NCBI RefSeq assembly: GCF_002270415.1 | Contig: NZ_NNRI01000012.1 | Location: forward strand, 186,001 to 250,000 | Direction of reading: 5' to 3' | DNA: 64,000 nucleotides | Source of the DNA: Mesorhizobium sophorae | GTDB taxonomy: Bacteria; Pseudomonadota; Alphaproteobacteria; Rhizobiales; Rhizobiaceae | Part shown: piece by piece, positions 26,186 through 35,664 of the stretch | Layout: the number at the start of each line of letters is the position of its first letter | Position numbering within the stretch: position 1 is the stretch's first letter | The notes under the pieces: generated by a model | Database searches by the model: none | Seen by the model: only the letters and a program-made list of their open reading frames with translations | Told to the model about the DNA's origin: nothing | Made by a program: the position numbers and the translations under genes

Positions 26186-26968
26186 TCAATGCACGATGGC
26201 GCCGCTGGGCACCAGAGAAGCCCCTGATGGATCGAAGCTGACTTGATCGCGCCCGTTCGATTTGGCCGCGTAGAGCCGCCTGTCGGCAGCCACGAAAATC
26301 TCTTCGAAGGTTGTCGGCCCGGTAAAGCTTGTGCCGCCGATGCTGACGGACAATGGGCATGGCCGCCCGCCCGGCGAGAAGTCCATCTCACGGATGCGCC
26401 GACGAATGCTTTCGGCAACCACCCATGAATGCGAGGGATCGACGCCGGGCAGAAACACGCCGAACTCTTCGCCACCGATGCGGCCGACGATGTCGCCGCC
26501 GCGCAGCTGGCCTTTGATCGCCTGCGCGATCAGCTTGAGCGCCTGGTCTCCGCAGTCATGTCCGTGCCGGTCGTTGATCGACTTGAAATGGTCGGCATCG
26601 ATGATCAGCAGCGCCCCCGAATGGGCCTGCTCCTGCTTGCGGGTCTGCTCGAGATAGGCTTCGACCAGCATCGAGAAGGCGCCGCGGTTCAGCACGGCCG
26701 TCAGGCTGTCGGTCGCGGCAACGATGCTGAGATCACGCTGGGCGATGGCCAGCTGGCGGATCTTCCACATCAGGAAAAACAGAAACGAGCCGCCCAGCAC
26801 CAAAGGCAACATCAGATCGGTCAGTTGCGCCCGCCACAGTGCCTCGGGTGAAAGATAGGGGAAATTGAAGGAATCGACGAAGAACGCCACGGCGATGAAG
26901 AATGCCGTACCGGCTGCCGTGACAGCGATCACCCTGCCCCAGCTCGTCGGCGACACATCGATCCTCAT
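26186..26968 (-). CDS. Membrane-anchored GGDEF diguanylate cyclase
   Basis: 260 residues. Two N-terminal helices (about 12-31 and 51-68) are followed by a GGDEF domain (about 82-245). The active site is intact as GGEEF (165-169), and an inhibitory RxxD site (RGGD, 156-159) sits at the proper five-residue distance. It should make cyclic di-GMP from two GTP and be subject to product feedback. The sensing part is short and has no recognised input domain. The gene stands alone. Confidence 0.9.
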   Translation of the reverse strand: MRIDVSPTSWGRVIAVTAAGTAFFIAVAFFVDSFNFPYLSPEALWRAQLTDLMLPLVLGGSFLFFLMWKIRQLAIAQRDLSIVAATDSLTAVLNRGAFSMLVEAYLEQTRKQEQAHSGALLIIDADHFKSINDRHGHDCGDQALKLIAQAIKGQLRGGDIVGRIGGEEFGVFLPGVDPSHSWVVAESIRRRIREMDFSPGGRPCPLSVSIGGTSFTGPTTFEEIFVAADRRLYAAKSNGRDQVSFDPSGASLVPSGAIVH

Positions 26969-27147
26969 CGCGTTCCACTCCGTTAGCCACTGCTACTATG
27001 ACGCAGCAACGCAAACAAATTGATAAGACTTTCCTTCCAATTCGATATCGGCAGACACGACAACACAACGGCCACCGACGGCAGCCGTGCTCGCTCCCGC
27101 GGGTGAAAACCGTCGCTCTGCTGGACTTCGTGCAGGACTCCTGAATG

Positions 27148-27372
27148 TCAGCGGTTGGGCGCTGGTCCACCCAGCGCCTCGGCAACGAACGATGCCGCGA
27201 TCAAGTCGTCGGCATCCAGTCGTAGGGAGCCGTCGCCTGCCCCCATGATGGCGGCGACCTTGTGAAACGTTTTCATCTCATGGTCGGAAATTTCGGCATC
27301 CTGCATTCTGGCCTTGAGTTCAGCGATACGCCGCCCCAAGGCGGGGGACGTTCCAATCTCGCGTTTCGACAT
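27148..27372 (-). CDS. Small hypothetical protein, 74 residues
   Basis: I do not recognise the family. The product (MSKREIGTSPALGRRIAELK...) is charged and soluble, with two predicted helices and no signal peptide or Cys residues. Support for it being real: a GGAGAAG ribosome site 8 bases before the ATG at 27372, normal codon use for the region, and no other reading across this interval. A reading extended to 27564 is unlikely. Confidence 0.55.
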   Translation of the reverse strand: MSKREIGTSPALGRRIAELKARMQDAEISDHEMKTFHKVAAIMGAGDGSLRLDADDLIAASFVAEALGGPAPNR

Positions 27373-27644
27373 AACCTGGCTTCTCCTCCCCCAACCCGCG
27401 CTTGTTTTACCCCACCCCTTTCGTCGGCCCGCACATTGCCTTCTTATGAGGCACCGCGAATACAAGGCCCCGAACGCGTGGTGGGAGCTATGGTTCCAAC
27501 CCCGCTGGATCACGAAATAATTCCGGATCGCTGCGCCGAACCCAGGCTCAACTCCCTGTTGCACAAGGTGGTGGCGCTGGCAGTCGCGGGGTGACAGAGC
27601 GAGCGGCCCTGATCAGGCTCACCGGTACAAACTTTTGAAATTAT

Positions 27645-27721
27645 TGGCGATCCCGACAGGATTCGAACCTGTGACCATCGGCTTAGAAGGCCGGTGCTCT
27701 ATCCAGCTGAGCTACGGGACC
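27645..27721 (-). tRNA. tRNA-Arg (anticodon TCT)
   Basis: 77 bases. The acceptor stem GGTCCCG pairs with CGGGATC, D-arm GCTCAGCTGGATAGAGC, anticodon loop CTTCTAA, T-arm GGTTCGAATCC, and an encoded 3' CCA. The TCT anticodon reads AGA and AGG arginine codons, which are rare in this GC-rich genome. Confidence 0.97.
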
Positions 27722-27767
27722 GCTGGCCGGCCGCCGGGCCGGCTGAATACTTGACGCTGGCCGCCGG

Positions 27768-28073
27768 TCAATGCGTCCAGGGCGTCCTGCGGTCATAGCG
27801 GAAATTCTCCGCATAGGAAATCTGGCGGCGCTTGGTCTCTTTCGGCTCCTCGACGCGGAAGGCAAAACCTTCCTTTTCGGCGTAGGCCACCGCTTCTTCC
27901 CTCGTATCGAAGGTGAGCCTGATCTGGCTCCTCATGTCTCCCGACGTGGTGTAGCCCATCAAGGGGTCGATCTTCTTGCGCATCTCGGGGTCGAATTCCA
28001 GCACCCAATGGCCGGTCTTGGCCTTGCCGGACTGCATCGCGGTTTTGGCTGGGCTGAAAATGCGCGCGGACAT
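27768..28073 (-). CDS. ETC complex I subunit, NDUFS4-like
   Basis: 101-residue protein of the NDUFS4 (18 kDa complex I subunit) family. Diagnostic segments are RIFSPAKTAMQSGKAKTGHWVLEFDPE, DPLMGYTTSGDMRSQIRLTFDTREEAVAYAEKEG and the C-terminal YAENFRYDRRTPWTH. Alphaproteobacterial complex I carries homologues of this accessory subunit. The start at 28073 follows GAGGTGGCC. It lies alone between two tRNA genes, away from the nuo operon. Confidence 0.9.
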   Translation of the reverse strand: MSARIFSPAKTAMQSGKAKTGHWVLEFDPEMRKKIDPLMGYTTSGDMRSQIRLTFDTREEAVAYAEKEGFAFRVEEPKETKRRQISYAENFRYDRRTPWTH

Positions 28074-28196
28074 GGCCACCTCGTTATTGTGCAAGGCAGC
28101 ATCGCCACCCTGCGACGTCATTACTGCGCAATGCGCAACACGGCAAGGTTTTTGCACTTGCCATGCAACACCGAAATGAATAGGCAACAGACCGTT

Positions 28197-28273
<77 letters not shown>

Positions 28274-28583
28274 TCCTCTCCCGGAATGCAATGTCGTTAG
28301 CCGTTGGCGCGACCGTATGGTGGTCTTGCGTCGCTCTCGGTCGTCGGCCTTGCCGCGACGGTTTTCCGGTGCAAGTCGGAAGGCAGCGACGGAAGCGCTT
28401 CGAAAATGGCAGCAAACGACAGGCCGGTCATCCTCCGGAAAGGCAAGGCCAGCTTTTGTTTCCTCATAGCGGGACAGATCTCAGATTGCCGCTTTCTTGT
28501 TTTCCAGAGTCAAACTTGTTTTTTGACTAAGTGACCCGTGTCATGTCATCTGGAAGAAGACGGTATCCGAAGCGGGCAGTAGA
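28274..28583. other. 310-base gap after tRNA-Pro, no gene seen
   Basis: No open frame looks coding. Near its end AGTCAAA (28508-28514) and TTTGACT (28522-28528) form a 7-bp hairpin with a T-rich loop, which could be a weak terminator or an operator for the next gene. Base composition falls toward the following gene. Confidence 0.45.
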
Positions 28584-29045
28584 ATGTCTAACTCCTATCC
28601 TGGTGAAGAGGCGACAGCCGAACAGATACTTGAACTCGCAAGTGAATTCAAAAATGCGGCGGTCAATCTTCTAGCACTTCGCCGCAAGCGTAATGCTCTT
28701 TCCCTGGTGCCATGCCGTTTCGCTGCACTTCACGCGATTGAACTCTACCTCAATGCGCGGCTCCTGCTGTCCGGTTCCGATCCAAAAATGGTCCGCGGGC
28801 TACATCATGATTTTGCTGCACGCACCGAAAAAGCCGTTATTTCTGGACTCGTCCTACGGAAACGCACGGCAGATCACCTGTCTCAACTGACTGGAAACAG
28901 AGAATATTTGGTGGCTCGGTACGGCCCCGAAATGACCACCACCCTGTCACAAATCAACAGGTTGATGGCGACATTGCACGAGATCGCAACGAAAGTAGAG
29001 GGGCCGCGCCGTCTCGGAGCAGTACGCCAGACAACCAGCAGCTAG
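28584..29045 (+). CDS. HEPN-like helical protein, unknown function
   Basis: 153 residues, almost wholly alpha-helical. The segment FAALHAIELYLNARLLLSG followed by RGLHHDFAART resembles HEPN domains, though I see no exact R-x4-6-H ribonuclease motif (RKRTADH, with five intervening residues, is the closest). No nucleotidyltransferase partner is adjacent, as in HEPN/MNT toxin systems. Codons and composition are visibly less GC-rich than in the neighbours, and the gene follows tRNA-Pro, both suggesting acquisition. It overlaps hdaA tail to tail by 4 bases. Function is not assignable. Confidence 0.6.
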   Translation: MSNSYPGEEATAEQILELASEFKNAAVNLLALRRKRNALSLVPCRFAALHAIELYLNARLLLSGSDPKMVRGLHHDFAARTEKAVISGLVLRKRTADHLSQLTGNREYLVARYGPEMTTTLSQINRLMATLHEIATKVEGPRRLGAVRQTTSS

Positions 29046-29746
29046 ATCTCGAATTCGCCCTGCCCCTCGTCCATGGCGCTGACGGTTTCGGCCGCCAATG
29101 CCCGCGTGATCGGTGTCTTGCGCTCGAGCGCTGTGCGGTCCAGCCGTTCCACCACACGCATCGCGGTCGCCAGCGAGCGCTCGATGCGGCGGACCAGATA
29201 CTGCACGACATGCGGCTCGACCTCGACCTGGCGGTCGGCGAACAGCTTGGTGATGACGCCGGCGAGCAGGACGTCGTCGGGCTCATGGATCTCGACCGTC
29301 GCCGCCGCCTTCAGCCGCGAGGCCAGATCAGGCAGCGCAACACCCCAAGCCGAGGGAAAGCGGCGCGCCGTCAACAACAGCGTTGAGCCCGCACCACGCA
29401 CCGCATTGATCAGATGGAACAGGCCTTGCTCGTCCACCGCGTCGGCATCGACATCGTCGATCAGTGCCGGCCGGGGGCCGAGATTGGCGATGCTGTCACC
29501 GATACGCCTGGCGTCGACCGCCACCGCGTTGGCGCGCGCGCGCCAGATCGAGGCCAGGTGCGTCTTGCCGGAGCCGGCGGGACCGGCCAGCACCACCACC
29601 GGCGAGGGCCAGTCCGGCCAACGGTCGACCAAAGCCACTGCTTGCGCATTGGTGCCGGAGACGACGAGGTCGTCGCGCGAATAGCCGGTGCCATGGCCGA
29701 GATCGAGCGGCAATTGGCGCGGCGGGTCGGCTTTCTGGTCGCTCAT
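29042..29746 (-). CDS. hdaA: Regulatory inactivator of DnaA, HdaA
   Basis: 234-residue DnaA-related AAA+ protein. The N-terminal QLPLDL motif is the hook that binds the DNA polymerase sliding clamp. Walker A is AGPAGSGKTHL and Walker B ALIDDVDA; the sensor and arginine-finger region follow (LTARRFPSAWGVALPDLASRLKAA). The short length without a DNA-binding domain IV marks it as Hda rather than DnaA. It promotes ATP hydrolysis on DnaA after initiation. Upstream neighbours encode membrane proteins often found with it in rhizobia. Confidence 0.9.
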   Translation of the reverse strand: MSDQKADPPRQLPLDLGHGTGYSRDDLVVSGTNAQAVALVDRWPDWPSPVVVLAGPAGSGKTHLASIWRARANAVAVDARRIGDSIANLGPRPALIDDVDADAVDEQGLFHLINAVRGAGSTLLLTARRFPSAWGVALPDLASRLKAAATVEIHEPDDVLLAGVITKLFADRQVEVEPHVVQYLVRRIERSLATAMRVVERLDRTALERKTPITRALAAETVSAMDEGQGEFEI

Positions 29747-29793
29747 ACTGGCTCAGCCATGCGGCCCGGCAAGGAACCTGGTCACCGGCCGAA

Positions 29794-30970
29794 TCATGGC
29801 TTGATGGCCTTGCGCCGATCGGCCGGGAGCGCCGGCGCAGTGCTGCCGTGGCCCTTGTAGAGCGGCGATTCCAGATAACGGGCTATGGCAAACCGCACCA
29901 GCACGGCAACTGCCGCCGAAGCCGGCACGGCAATCAGCAGGCCGACGAAGCCGAACAGCGCGCCGAAGGCAAACAGCGAGAACATCAGCCAGACCGGATG
30001 CAGGCCGACGCTCTTGCCGACCAGCCGTGGCTGCAGGATGTTACCCTCGATGAACTGGCCGATGAAAAACACCACCGCGACGGCGACGATCATCGTCCAG
30101 TCCGGCCAGAACTGGACGAAGGCGACGCCGACGGCCAGCACCAGTCCGGTGAGCGAGCCGACATAGGGGATGAAGGAGATCAGCCCGGCGAACAGGCCGA
30201 TAAGAATGCCGAAATTCAGCCCGGTCAGCGTCAGCCCGGTGGCGTACATGGCGCCCAGCACCAGGCACAGCGTGCCCTGGCCGCGCACGAAGCCGGCTGT
30301 TGCGGTGTTGATGTCCTTGGCGATCGCGCGCACCGTCGTGACGTTGTCGCGCGGCACCCAGCTGTCGATGACCGCAACCATGCGGTCCCAGTCGAGCAGC
30401 ATGTAGAAAGCAACCACCGGCGTCACCACGAACAGGCTGACCACCGAGACCAGCGCCACGCCGGAACTCCAGATCGAGGTGAAGACCGTGGTGAGCAGGC
30501 CGAAGCCGGAGGTCAGCAGCGAATTTAGCCCGTCGCGCAAGCCATTGGCATTGACGCCGAATTTCTGTTCCAGCCATTTCGGATCATATGACGTGATCAG
30601 GCTTTGCAGCCGGGTCAGATAGTCCGGCAATTTGCCGGCGAAATCGGCCATCTGCGTCGCCAGCACGGGAATGAGGACGACGAAGGCCAGCACCAGCACG
30701 ATGAGGAAGGTGATGAGGATGACCACCGTGGCCATGAAGCGGGACAGGCCGAGCCGCTGCAACCGGTCGGCGACCGGATCGAGGAAATAGGCGAGCACCA
30801 TGCCCGCAACGAAGGGCAACAGGATGGCACTGAAGACATAGAGGAAAAGTGCGAGCACGGCGGCGCCGGCCAGCCAGAAGAAGATCTGCCGGCGGAAGGT
30901 GGATGATGCGGCGAGATCGGCAGCCGCAGCCTCGATCACCGCCGTTTCTCTCTCAACCGCCGCTTCTCTC

Positions 30971-30999
<29 letters not shown>
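29794..30999 (-). CDS. AI-2E family transporter (PerM-like)
   Basis: 401-residue inner-membrane protein of the PerM/TqsA family, with about eight helices. Family segments include FVAGMVLAYFLDPVADRLQRLG, a long cytosolic central part, LTLTGLNFGILIGLFAGLISFIPYVGSLTG and the C-terminal PRLVGKSVGLHPVWLMFSLFAFGALFGFVGLLIAVP. Members export quorum-sensing signals or move sodium; the substrate here is open. Its first 29 bases overlap the end of the upstream CDP-alcohol phosphatidyltransferase gene, and the overlap contains an 18-bp tandem duplication. Confidence 0.85.
30939..30974. repeat. 18-bp tandem duplication in the AI-2E gene start
   Basis: CCGCCGTTTCTCTCTCAA (30939-30956) is followed directly by CCGCCGCTTCTCTCTCAG (30957-30974), differing at two positions. 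It encodes a six-residue duplication in the hydrophilic N-terminus of the transporter (EREAAV then ERETAV) and reaches the stop of the upstream gene. Confidence 0.85.
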
Positions 31000-31528
<529 letters not shown>

Positions 31529-31664
31529 ATGCGCGCCTGTCGGGTTTGCATGCTGATAGATGATGGGAGACGGAGGGGATCGCAAGGGAGAAGCGCCACA
31601 CATAGCAAAGGTTAGCTGGACGGCGTGGCACCGCGACCTAGGCTCACATTGTGATATTCTCTGG

Positions 31665-32654
31665 TTAGGCTGCAGACGCCTCAAGGATGGAAATGGGTCC
31701 TCGGGTCTGAATCACTCGCTCAAGGCGTAGCCCAGCGGCGTCGAACAAGCTTGCATATTGGACCTGCGTCCTCTCCAGGCCGCCAGTGACGGCGAGCATG
31801 ACCACGTCGATACCCTTGATCTGGTTCGGTTCGTCACCTGGCGGCACGAGGGTCTCGGCCACAAGCACCTTTCCGTTCGGCAACATTGCCTTGCGGCAAT
31901 TTCGCAGGATCTCCGCGGCACGCCCATCGTCCCAATCGTGAACGACCTTCTTGATGACGTAGACGTCACCGGTGGGAACGCTTTCAAAGAAATCACCTGC
32001 GATAAATTCGGTGCGCGGCAGGTCGCCTCCGGCACCCTGGCGTGCTGCCGCGACACCCGAAGGCAGATCGAAAAGCACGCCGCTCAAATGGGGGTTGCGG
32101 GCCAGGATCGCCGAGAGAAGCTGACCATGTCCGCCGCCAACGTCGACGATCCGTGTGAACGGCCTGAAGTCACAAGCTTCGGCAACGGCCTCGTTACTGC
32201 CTTGGCTCAAGGCGACCATTGCACGCTGAAACAAGGCAGCCTGCTCCGGGTGTTCCGACAGCCAGTCAAACCTTGGGCTCCCGAACACCTTATCGAAGGC
32301 TGGCTTTCCGGTGCGGACAGAATGCAGGAGCTGCTCGAAGGCAAGATAGGCCTCACTGTTGATCATGCGGACGAAGTCACGGGGACCCGGCTTATCGGAG
32401 CGCAGCGCGGCGCCAACCTCCGTCAATTCGAAATGACGGGGCAGTACTTCCCTAAAGACGCCTTCCGGCGCGAGAAGTCGCATTACTCGATAAAGCGCGT
32501 CAGCATCCGACTGAGTGGCAGCTGCAAGTTTATCCACCGACTGCTCGCTGACAGCCAGGAGATCGGGGATGCCGAGTTCGATAATTACGCGCAACGCCTG
32601 TGACACGGCGAATCCAAAGCCTAGCCTCATGATCTGTTGCGACGGATTGGGCAT
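31665..32654 (-). CDS. O-methyltransferase (class I SAM-dependent, hydroxyneurosporene-type)
   Basis: 329 residues with an N-terminal dimerisation domain (residues about 10-90, GFAVSQALRVIIELGIPDLLA) and a C-terminal Rossmann domain. SAM motif I is IVDVGGGHGQLLSAIL; further motifs are GDFFESVPTGDVYVIKKVVHDWDD, where the His-Asp pair is typical of plant-like O-methyltransferases, and NGKVLVAETLVP. The substrate is unknown; the relatives act on phenols, indoles or carotenoids. The start at 32654 follows GGGGACAGG. Confidence 0.82.
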   Translation of the reverse strand: MPNPSQQIMRLGFGFAVSQALRVIIELGIPDLLAVSEQSVDKLAAATQSDADALYRVMRLLAPEGVFREVLPRHFELTEVGAALRSDKPGPRDFVRMINSEAYLAFEQLLHSVRTGKPAFDKVFGSPRFDWLSEHPEQAALFQRAMVALSQGSNEAVAEACDFRPFTRIVDVGGGHGQLLSAILARNPHLSGVLFDLPSGVAAARQGAGGDLPRTEFIAGDFFESVPTGDVYVIKKVVHDWDDGRAAEILRNCRKAMLPNGKVLVAETLVPPGDEPNQIKGIDVVMLAVTGGLERTQVQYASLFDAAGLRLERVIQTRGPISILEASAA

Positions 32655-32750
32655 GGCCTGTCCCCGGATGCCTGATGCGAAGCAACAGAGCACCAACAAC
32701 AGACAGACACAAGGATGCAAAGGGGTGAAGGCGCAGACGGAGCTACGGGG

Positions 32751-32848
32751 TTTTGCCTCCGATAAAAAGCAAGGACAGCGGGGATTTCACACAAGGGGCG
32801 CTACCGCCGCCGAAAAACCCGCTCTTCACGTTTTTTATCGGGGCAAAA
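32751..32848. repeat. Long inverted repeat in the purM leader
   Basis: TTTTGCCTCCGATAAAAA (32751-32768) is matched in inverted form by TTTTTTATCGGGGCAAAA (32831-32848), with one inserted base, about 98 bases end to end. A smaller nested pairing (GCGGGG near 32778 with CCCGC near 32818) may also form. It is not a simple terminator because of the large loop; it may be a leader structure or a small palindromic element. Confidence 0.7.
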
Positions 32849-32934
32849 CTTCGGCATCCCACCGTCATCCTTGCGGGGCGAAGCCGTTCATGCGAAGAGC
32901 CCGCAAACGAAACAACGATGAGCAAGCGCCAGAA

Positions 32935-33999
32935 ATGAGCAAGCGCAAGAACGGGCTCACCTATGCCGAGGCCGGCGTCGATATCGATGCCGGCAATCTG
33001 ATGGTCGAGAAAATCAAGCCGCTGGTGCGCGCCACACGCAGGCCGGGCGCCGACGGCGAGATTGGCGGCTTTGGTGGCCTGTTCGACCTCAAGGCGGCCG
33101 GCTTCACCGATCCGGTGCTGGTCGCCGCCAATGACGGCGTCGGCACCAAGCTCAAGATCGCCATCGATGCCGGCAAGCACGACACGATCGGTATCGATCT
33201 GGTCGCCATGTGCGTCAACGATCTCGTCGTGCAAGGTGCCGAACCGCTGTTCTTCCTCGACTATTTCGCCACCGGCAAGCTCGATCCCGACCAGGGTGCC
33301 GCGATCGTCGGCGGCATTGCCGCGGGCTGCCGGCAGGCGGGCTGCGCGCTGATCGGCGGCGAGACGGCGGAAATGCCCGGCATGTATCACGGCAACGACT
33401 ACGACCTCGCCGGCTTTGCGGTGGGCGCGGCCGAACGCGGCCAGCTCTTGCCGACCGACGACATCGTCGAAGGCGATGTGCTGCTTGGGCTCGCCTCCTC
33501 GGGCCTGCATTCGAACGGATTTTCGCTGGTGCGCCGCATCGTCGCCGTCAGCGGGCTCGCCTGGAGCGATCCGGCGCCGTTCAACGATGAGGCGACGTTG
33601 GCCGAGGCGCTGCTCGAGCCGACCCGCATCTACGTCAAGTCGATTCTCAAGGCCATACGCGGCACGCATGGCATCAAGGCGCTGGCCCACATCACCGGCG
33701 GCGGCTTCCCCGAAAACATTCCACGCGTGCTGCCCAAGGATTTTTCGGCCGAGCTCGACCTCGAGGCGATCGACGTCCCCGCGGTGTTCTCGTGGCTGGC
33801 CAGGACCGGCGGTGTCGCGCCGGAAGAGATGATGCGCACCTTCAATTGCGGCATCGGCATGATTTTGGCGGTTGCTTCCGGCCAGGCAGCGCAGGTCGCC
33901 GCCGTGCTGCAGGAAGCCGGCGAGACAGTGACGCCGATCGGCCGCATCGTGCCGCGCCGCGATGCCGGCGTCATCTACCGGGGCTCGATCGGCCTATGA
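32935..33999 (+). CDS. purM: Phosphoribosylformylglycinamidine cyclo-ligase
   Basis: 354-residue AIR synthetase, the fifth step of purine synthesis, ATP-dependent. Family segments are GGFGGLFDLKAAGFTDPVLVAANDGVGTKLKIA, GIDLVAMCVNDLVVQGAEPLFFLDYFATG and ALIGGETAEMPGMYHGNDYDLAGF, with HITGGGFPENIPRVLP near the C-terminus. The ATG at 32935 is chosen by family length. The first 12 bases, ATGAGCAAGCGC, occur also 17 bases upstream and start a six-codon frame that ends over this ATG. Overlaps purN. Confidence 0.95.
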   Translation: MSKRKNGLTYAEAGVDIDAGNLMVEKIKPLVRATRRPGADGEIGGFGGLFDLKAAGFTDPVLVAANDGVGTKLKIAIDAGKHDTIGIDLVAMCVNDLVVQGAEPLFFLDYFATGKLDPDQGAAIVGGIAAGCRQAGCALIGGETAEMPGMYHGNDYDLAGFAVGAAERGQLLPTDDIVEGDVLLGLASSGLHSNGFSLVRRIVAVSGLAWSDPAPFNDEATLAEALLEPTRIYVKSILKAIRGTHGIKALAHITGGGFPENIPRVLPKDFSAELDLEAIDVPAVFSWLARTGGVAPEEMMRTFNCGIGMILAVASGQAAQVAAVLQEAGETVTPIGRIVPRRDAGVIYRGSIGL

Positions 34000-34709
34000 G
34001 CGCGCAGAGGAAACGCACCGTTGTCCTGATCTCGGGGCGCGGCTCCAACATGACCGCGCTGATCGCGGCGGCCAGCGACCCGGCCTTCCCCGCCGAGATC
34101 GTCGGCGTCATTTCCGACAAGGCCGACGCCGCCGGCCTTGGTGTCGCCAAGGCGCGCGGTATCGCCACACAGATCATTCCCCGCGCCAACCATGGTAGCA
34201 AGCAGGCGCATGACGCGGCGATCGATGCGGCACTTGCAGCATTCAATGCCGAGATCGTCGCGCTGGCCGGCTACATGCGCATCCTCACGCCCGGTTTGGT
34301 CCAGAAATGGCAAGGCCGCATGATCAACATCCACCCTGCCCTGCTGCCGGCGTTCAAGGGGCTCGACACCCATGCGCGCGCGCTGGCCGCCGGCATGCGC
34401 ATCCACGGCTGCACGGTTCATTTCGTCACGTCCGAAATGGACGACGGCCCGATCATCGCGCAGGCGGCCGTGCCAGTGATGGTCGGCGACAGCGCGGATG
34501 CACTGGCCGCCCGTGTGCTGAAGGCCGAGCACCAGCTCTATCCGCTGGCGCTTGGGCTGGTCGCAGAGGGCAAGGCGCGAATGGCAGCCGGCCGTACCGT
34601 GCTGGCCCACTTTGCCGACGATGCCGACAATGCCACCTCGGTGGTGATGGCGCCCGACCCACTGCGCGAGGAAGCCGACCTCGAGCAATTGGCGCGGATA
34701 ACCCCCTAA
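33996..34709 (+). CDS. purN: Phosphoribosylglycinamide formyltransferase
   Basis: 237-residue GAR transformylase using 10-formyltetrahydrofolate in the third step of purine synthesis. Motifs: VLISGRGSNMTAL for phosphate binding, the catalytic Asn and His in INIHPALLPAFKG, and Asp in SEMDDGPIIAQAAVPV. Its ATG overlaps the purM stop in ATGA, so the two are coupled, an arrangement also found in E. coli. It is longer than E. coli PurN by a C-terminal extension (VVMAPDPLREEADLEQL). Confidence 0.95.
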   Translation: MSAQRKRTVVLISGRGSNMTALIAAASDPAFPAEIVGVISDKADAAGLGVAKARGIATQIIPRANHGSKQAHDAAIDAALAAFNAEIVALAGYMRILTPGLVQKWQGRMINIHPALLPAFKGLDTHARALAAGMRIHGCTVHFVTSEMDDGPIIAQAAVPVMVGDSADALAARVLKAEHQLYPLALGLVAEGKARMAAGRTVLAHFADDADNATSVVMAPDPLREEADLEQLARITP

Positions 34710-34718
34710 GCCGGGTAG

Positions 34719-35234
34719 ATGGGGATGAAACAGCTTCTCCTGCTTCGCCACGCCAAATCGAGCTGGGAGGACCCCAAGCTCGCTGATTTCGATCGGCCGC
34801 TCGCCGGGCGCGGGTTGAAGGCCGCCAAGCTGATGGGGCGCGAGCTTGCGGGGCGCGACTGGCTGCCGGACCTGGCACTGGTGTCGACGGCGCTGCGAAC
34901 CCGCGACACGTGGCGGCTGGTTGCGGCGGAGTTGCCTGCGCACACGCGGGTCACGTTCGCCGATGCGCTCTATGATGCGTCGGCAGCGGATATTTTGGGC
35001 CAGATACGTCAGACCGACCCTTCAAGCGACAGCTTGCTGGTGGTTGGCCACAATCCGGGCCTGGAAGATTTGGCAAACCAGCTTGCCGCGCCGGGGTCGG
35101 AGGCCACGGCGCGCAAGAGGCTCGAGGAAAAGTTCCCGACTGCATCGCTTGCGCGCTTCGTCTTCGAGGGAGATTGGTCCGGCCTGTCCTCGGCCCGGCT
35201 GACGCATAGTCTGCGGCCGAGGGATCTAGGCTAA
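34719..35234 (+). CDS. SixA-like histidine phosphatase
   Basis: 171-residue phosphoglycerate-mutase-superfamily phosphatase. The RHG-type motif appears as LLLRHAKSSWEDP with the phosphorylated His; the second active His is in LVVGHNPGLEDL. SixA removes phosphate from histidine phosphotransfer proteins; such a role is possible here. ATG codons at 34719 and 34725 are both in frame; the second has GATGGGG in front and gives MKQLLLLRHAKS. It follows purN by 9 bases and is probably cotranscribed. Confidence 0.85.
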   Translation: MGMKQLLLLRHAKSSWEDPKLADFDRPLAGRGLKAAKLMGRELAGRDWLPDLALVSTALRTRDTWRLVAAELPAHTRVTFADALYDASAADILGQIRQTDPSSDSLLVVGHNPGLEDLANQLAAPGSEATARKRLEEKFPTASLARFVFEGDWSGLSSARLTHSLRPRDLG

Positions 35235-35284
35235 CGTGCAAGACAGGTGTGACAGGCGACCTGCCGTCCACCCTGCTCGAGACA

Positions 35285-35524
35285 TCAGTTGCCCCAGATG
35301 CCCTGGCCGGATTCCGGCCAGTCCGTGGTGGTCTTCATCTTGGTATCGGCAGCCTTGTACCCAGCCATATCCGGGTTGTTGACCGCGCCGGTGATGGCAT
35401 GATCGACGCCGGCGACCGGGGCAACCATCTGGTTGGCTTCGTTGGAGCCATAGTGGTCGCTGGCGGCGAAAGCGCTGCCTGTGGCAACGAGGATGGCGGT
35501 GGCGACGAGGGCAATCCTGTTCAT
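35285..35524 (-). CDS. DUF680 family small exported protein (paralogue 1)
   Basis: 79 residues: a signal peptide (MNRIALVATAILVATGSAFA), then SDHYGSNEANQ, a variable middle, and the shared ending ESGQGIWGN. DUF680 is a family largely confined to Mesorhizobium and relatives, with unknown function. The ATG at 35524 follows AGGAGACTTGAA. Two more paralogues lie upstream on the same strand, separated by an intergenic repeat and a terminator. Confidence 0.8.
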   Translation of the reverse strand: MNRIALVATAILVATGSAFAASDHYGSNEANQMVAPVAGVDHAITGAVNNPDMAGYKAADTKMKTTTDWPESGQGIWGN

Positions 35525-35664
35525 TTTCAAGTCTCCTGGTTCTTGGGTTGGGCGGCGTCTTGGGAGGACGGTTCCGCTAAGGACAAGACCCCAGGCAGTG
35601 CGGTTTTATTCCTTGAGACTGAACTTTTTGCCGACTGCGAAGATCGGTTGGCCAAGCGCAGGCC

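Noticed and set aside
32655..32934. Purine riboswitch before purM
   Set aside because: The leader has an inverted repeat but none of the conserved three-way-junction elements of the purine class; these are also rare in alphaproteobacteria.
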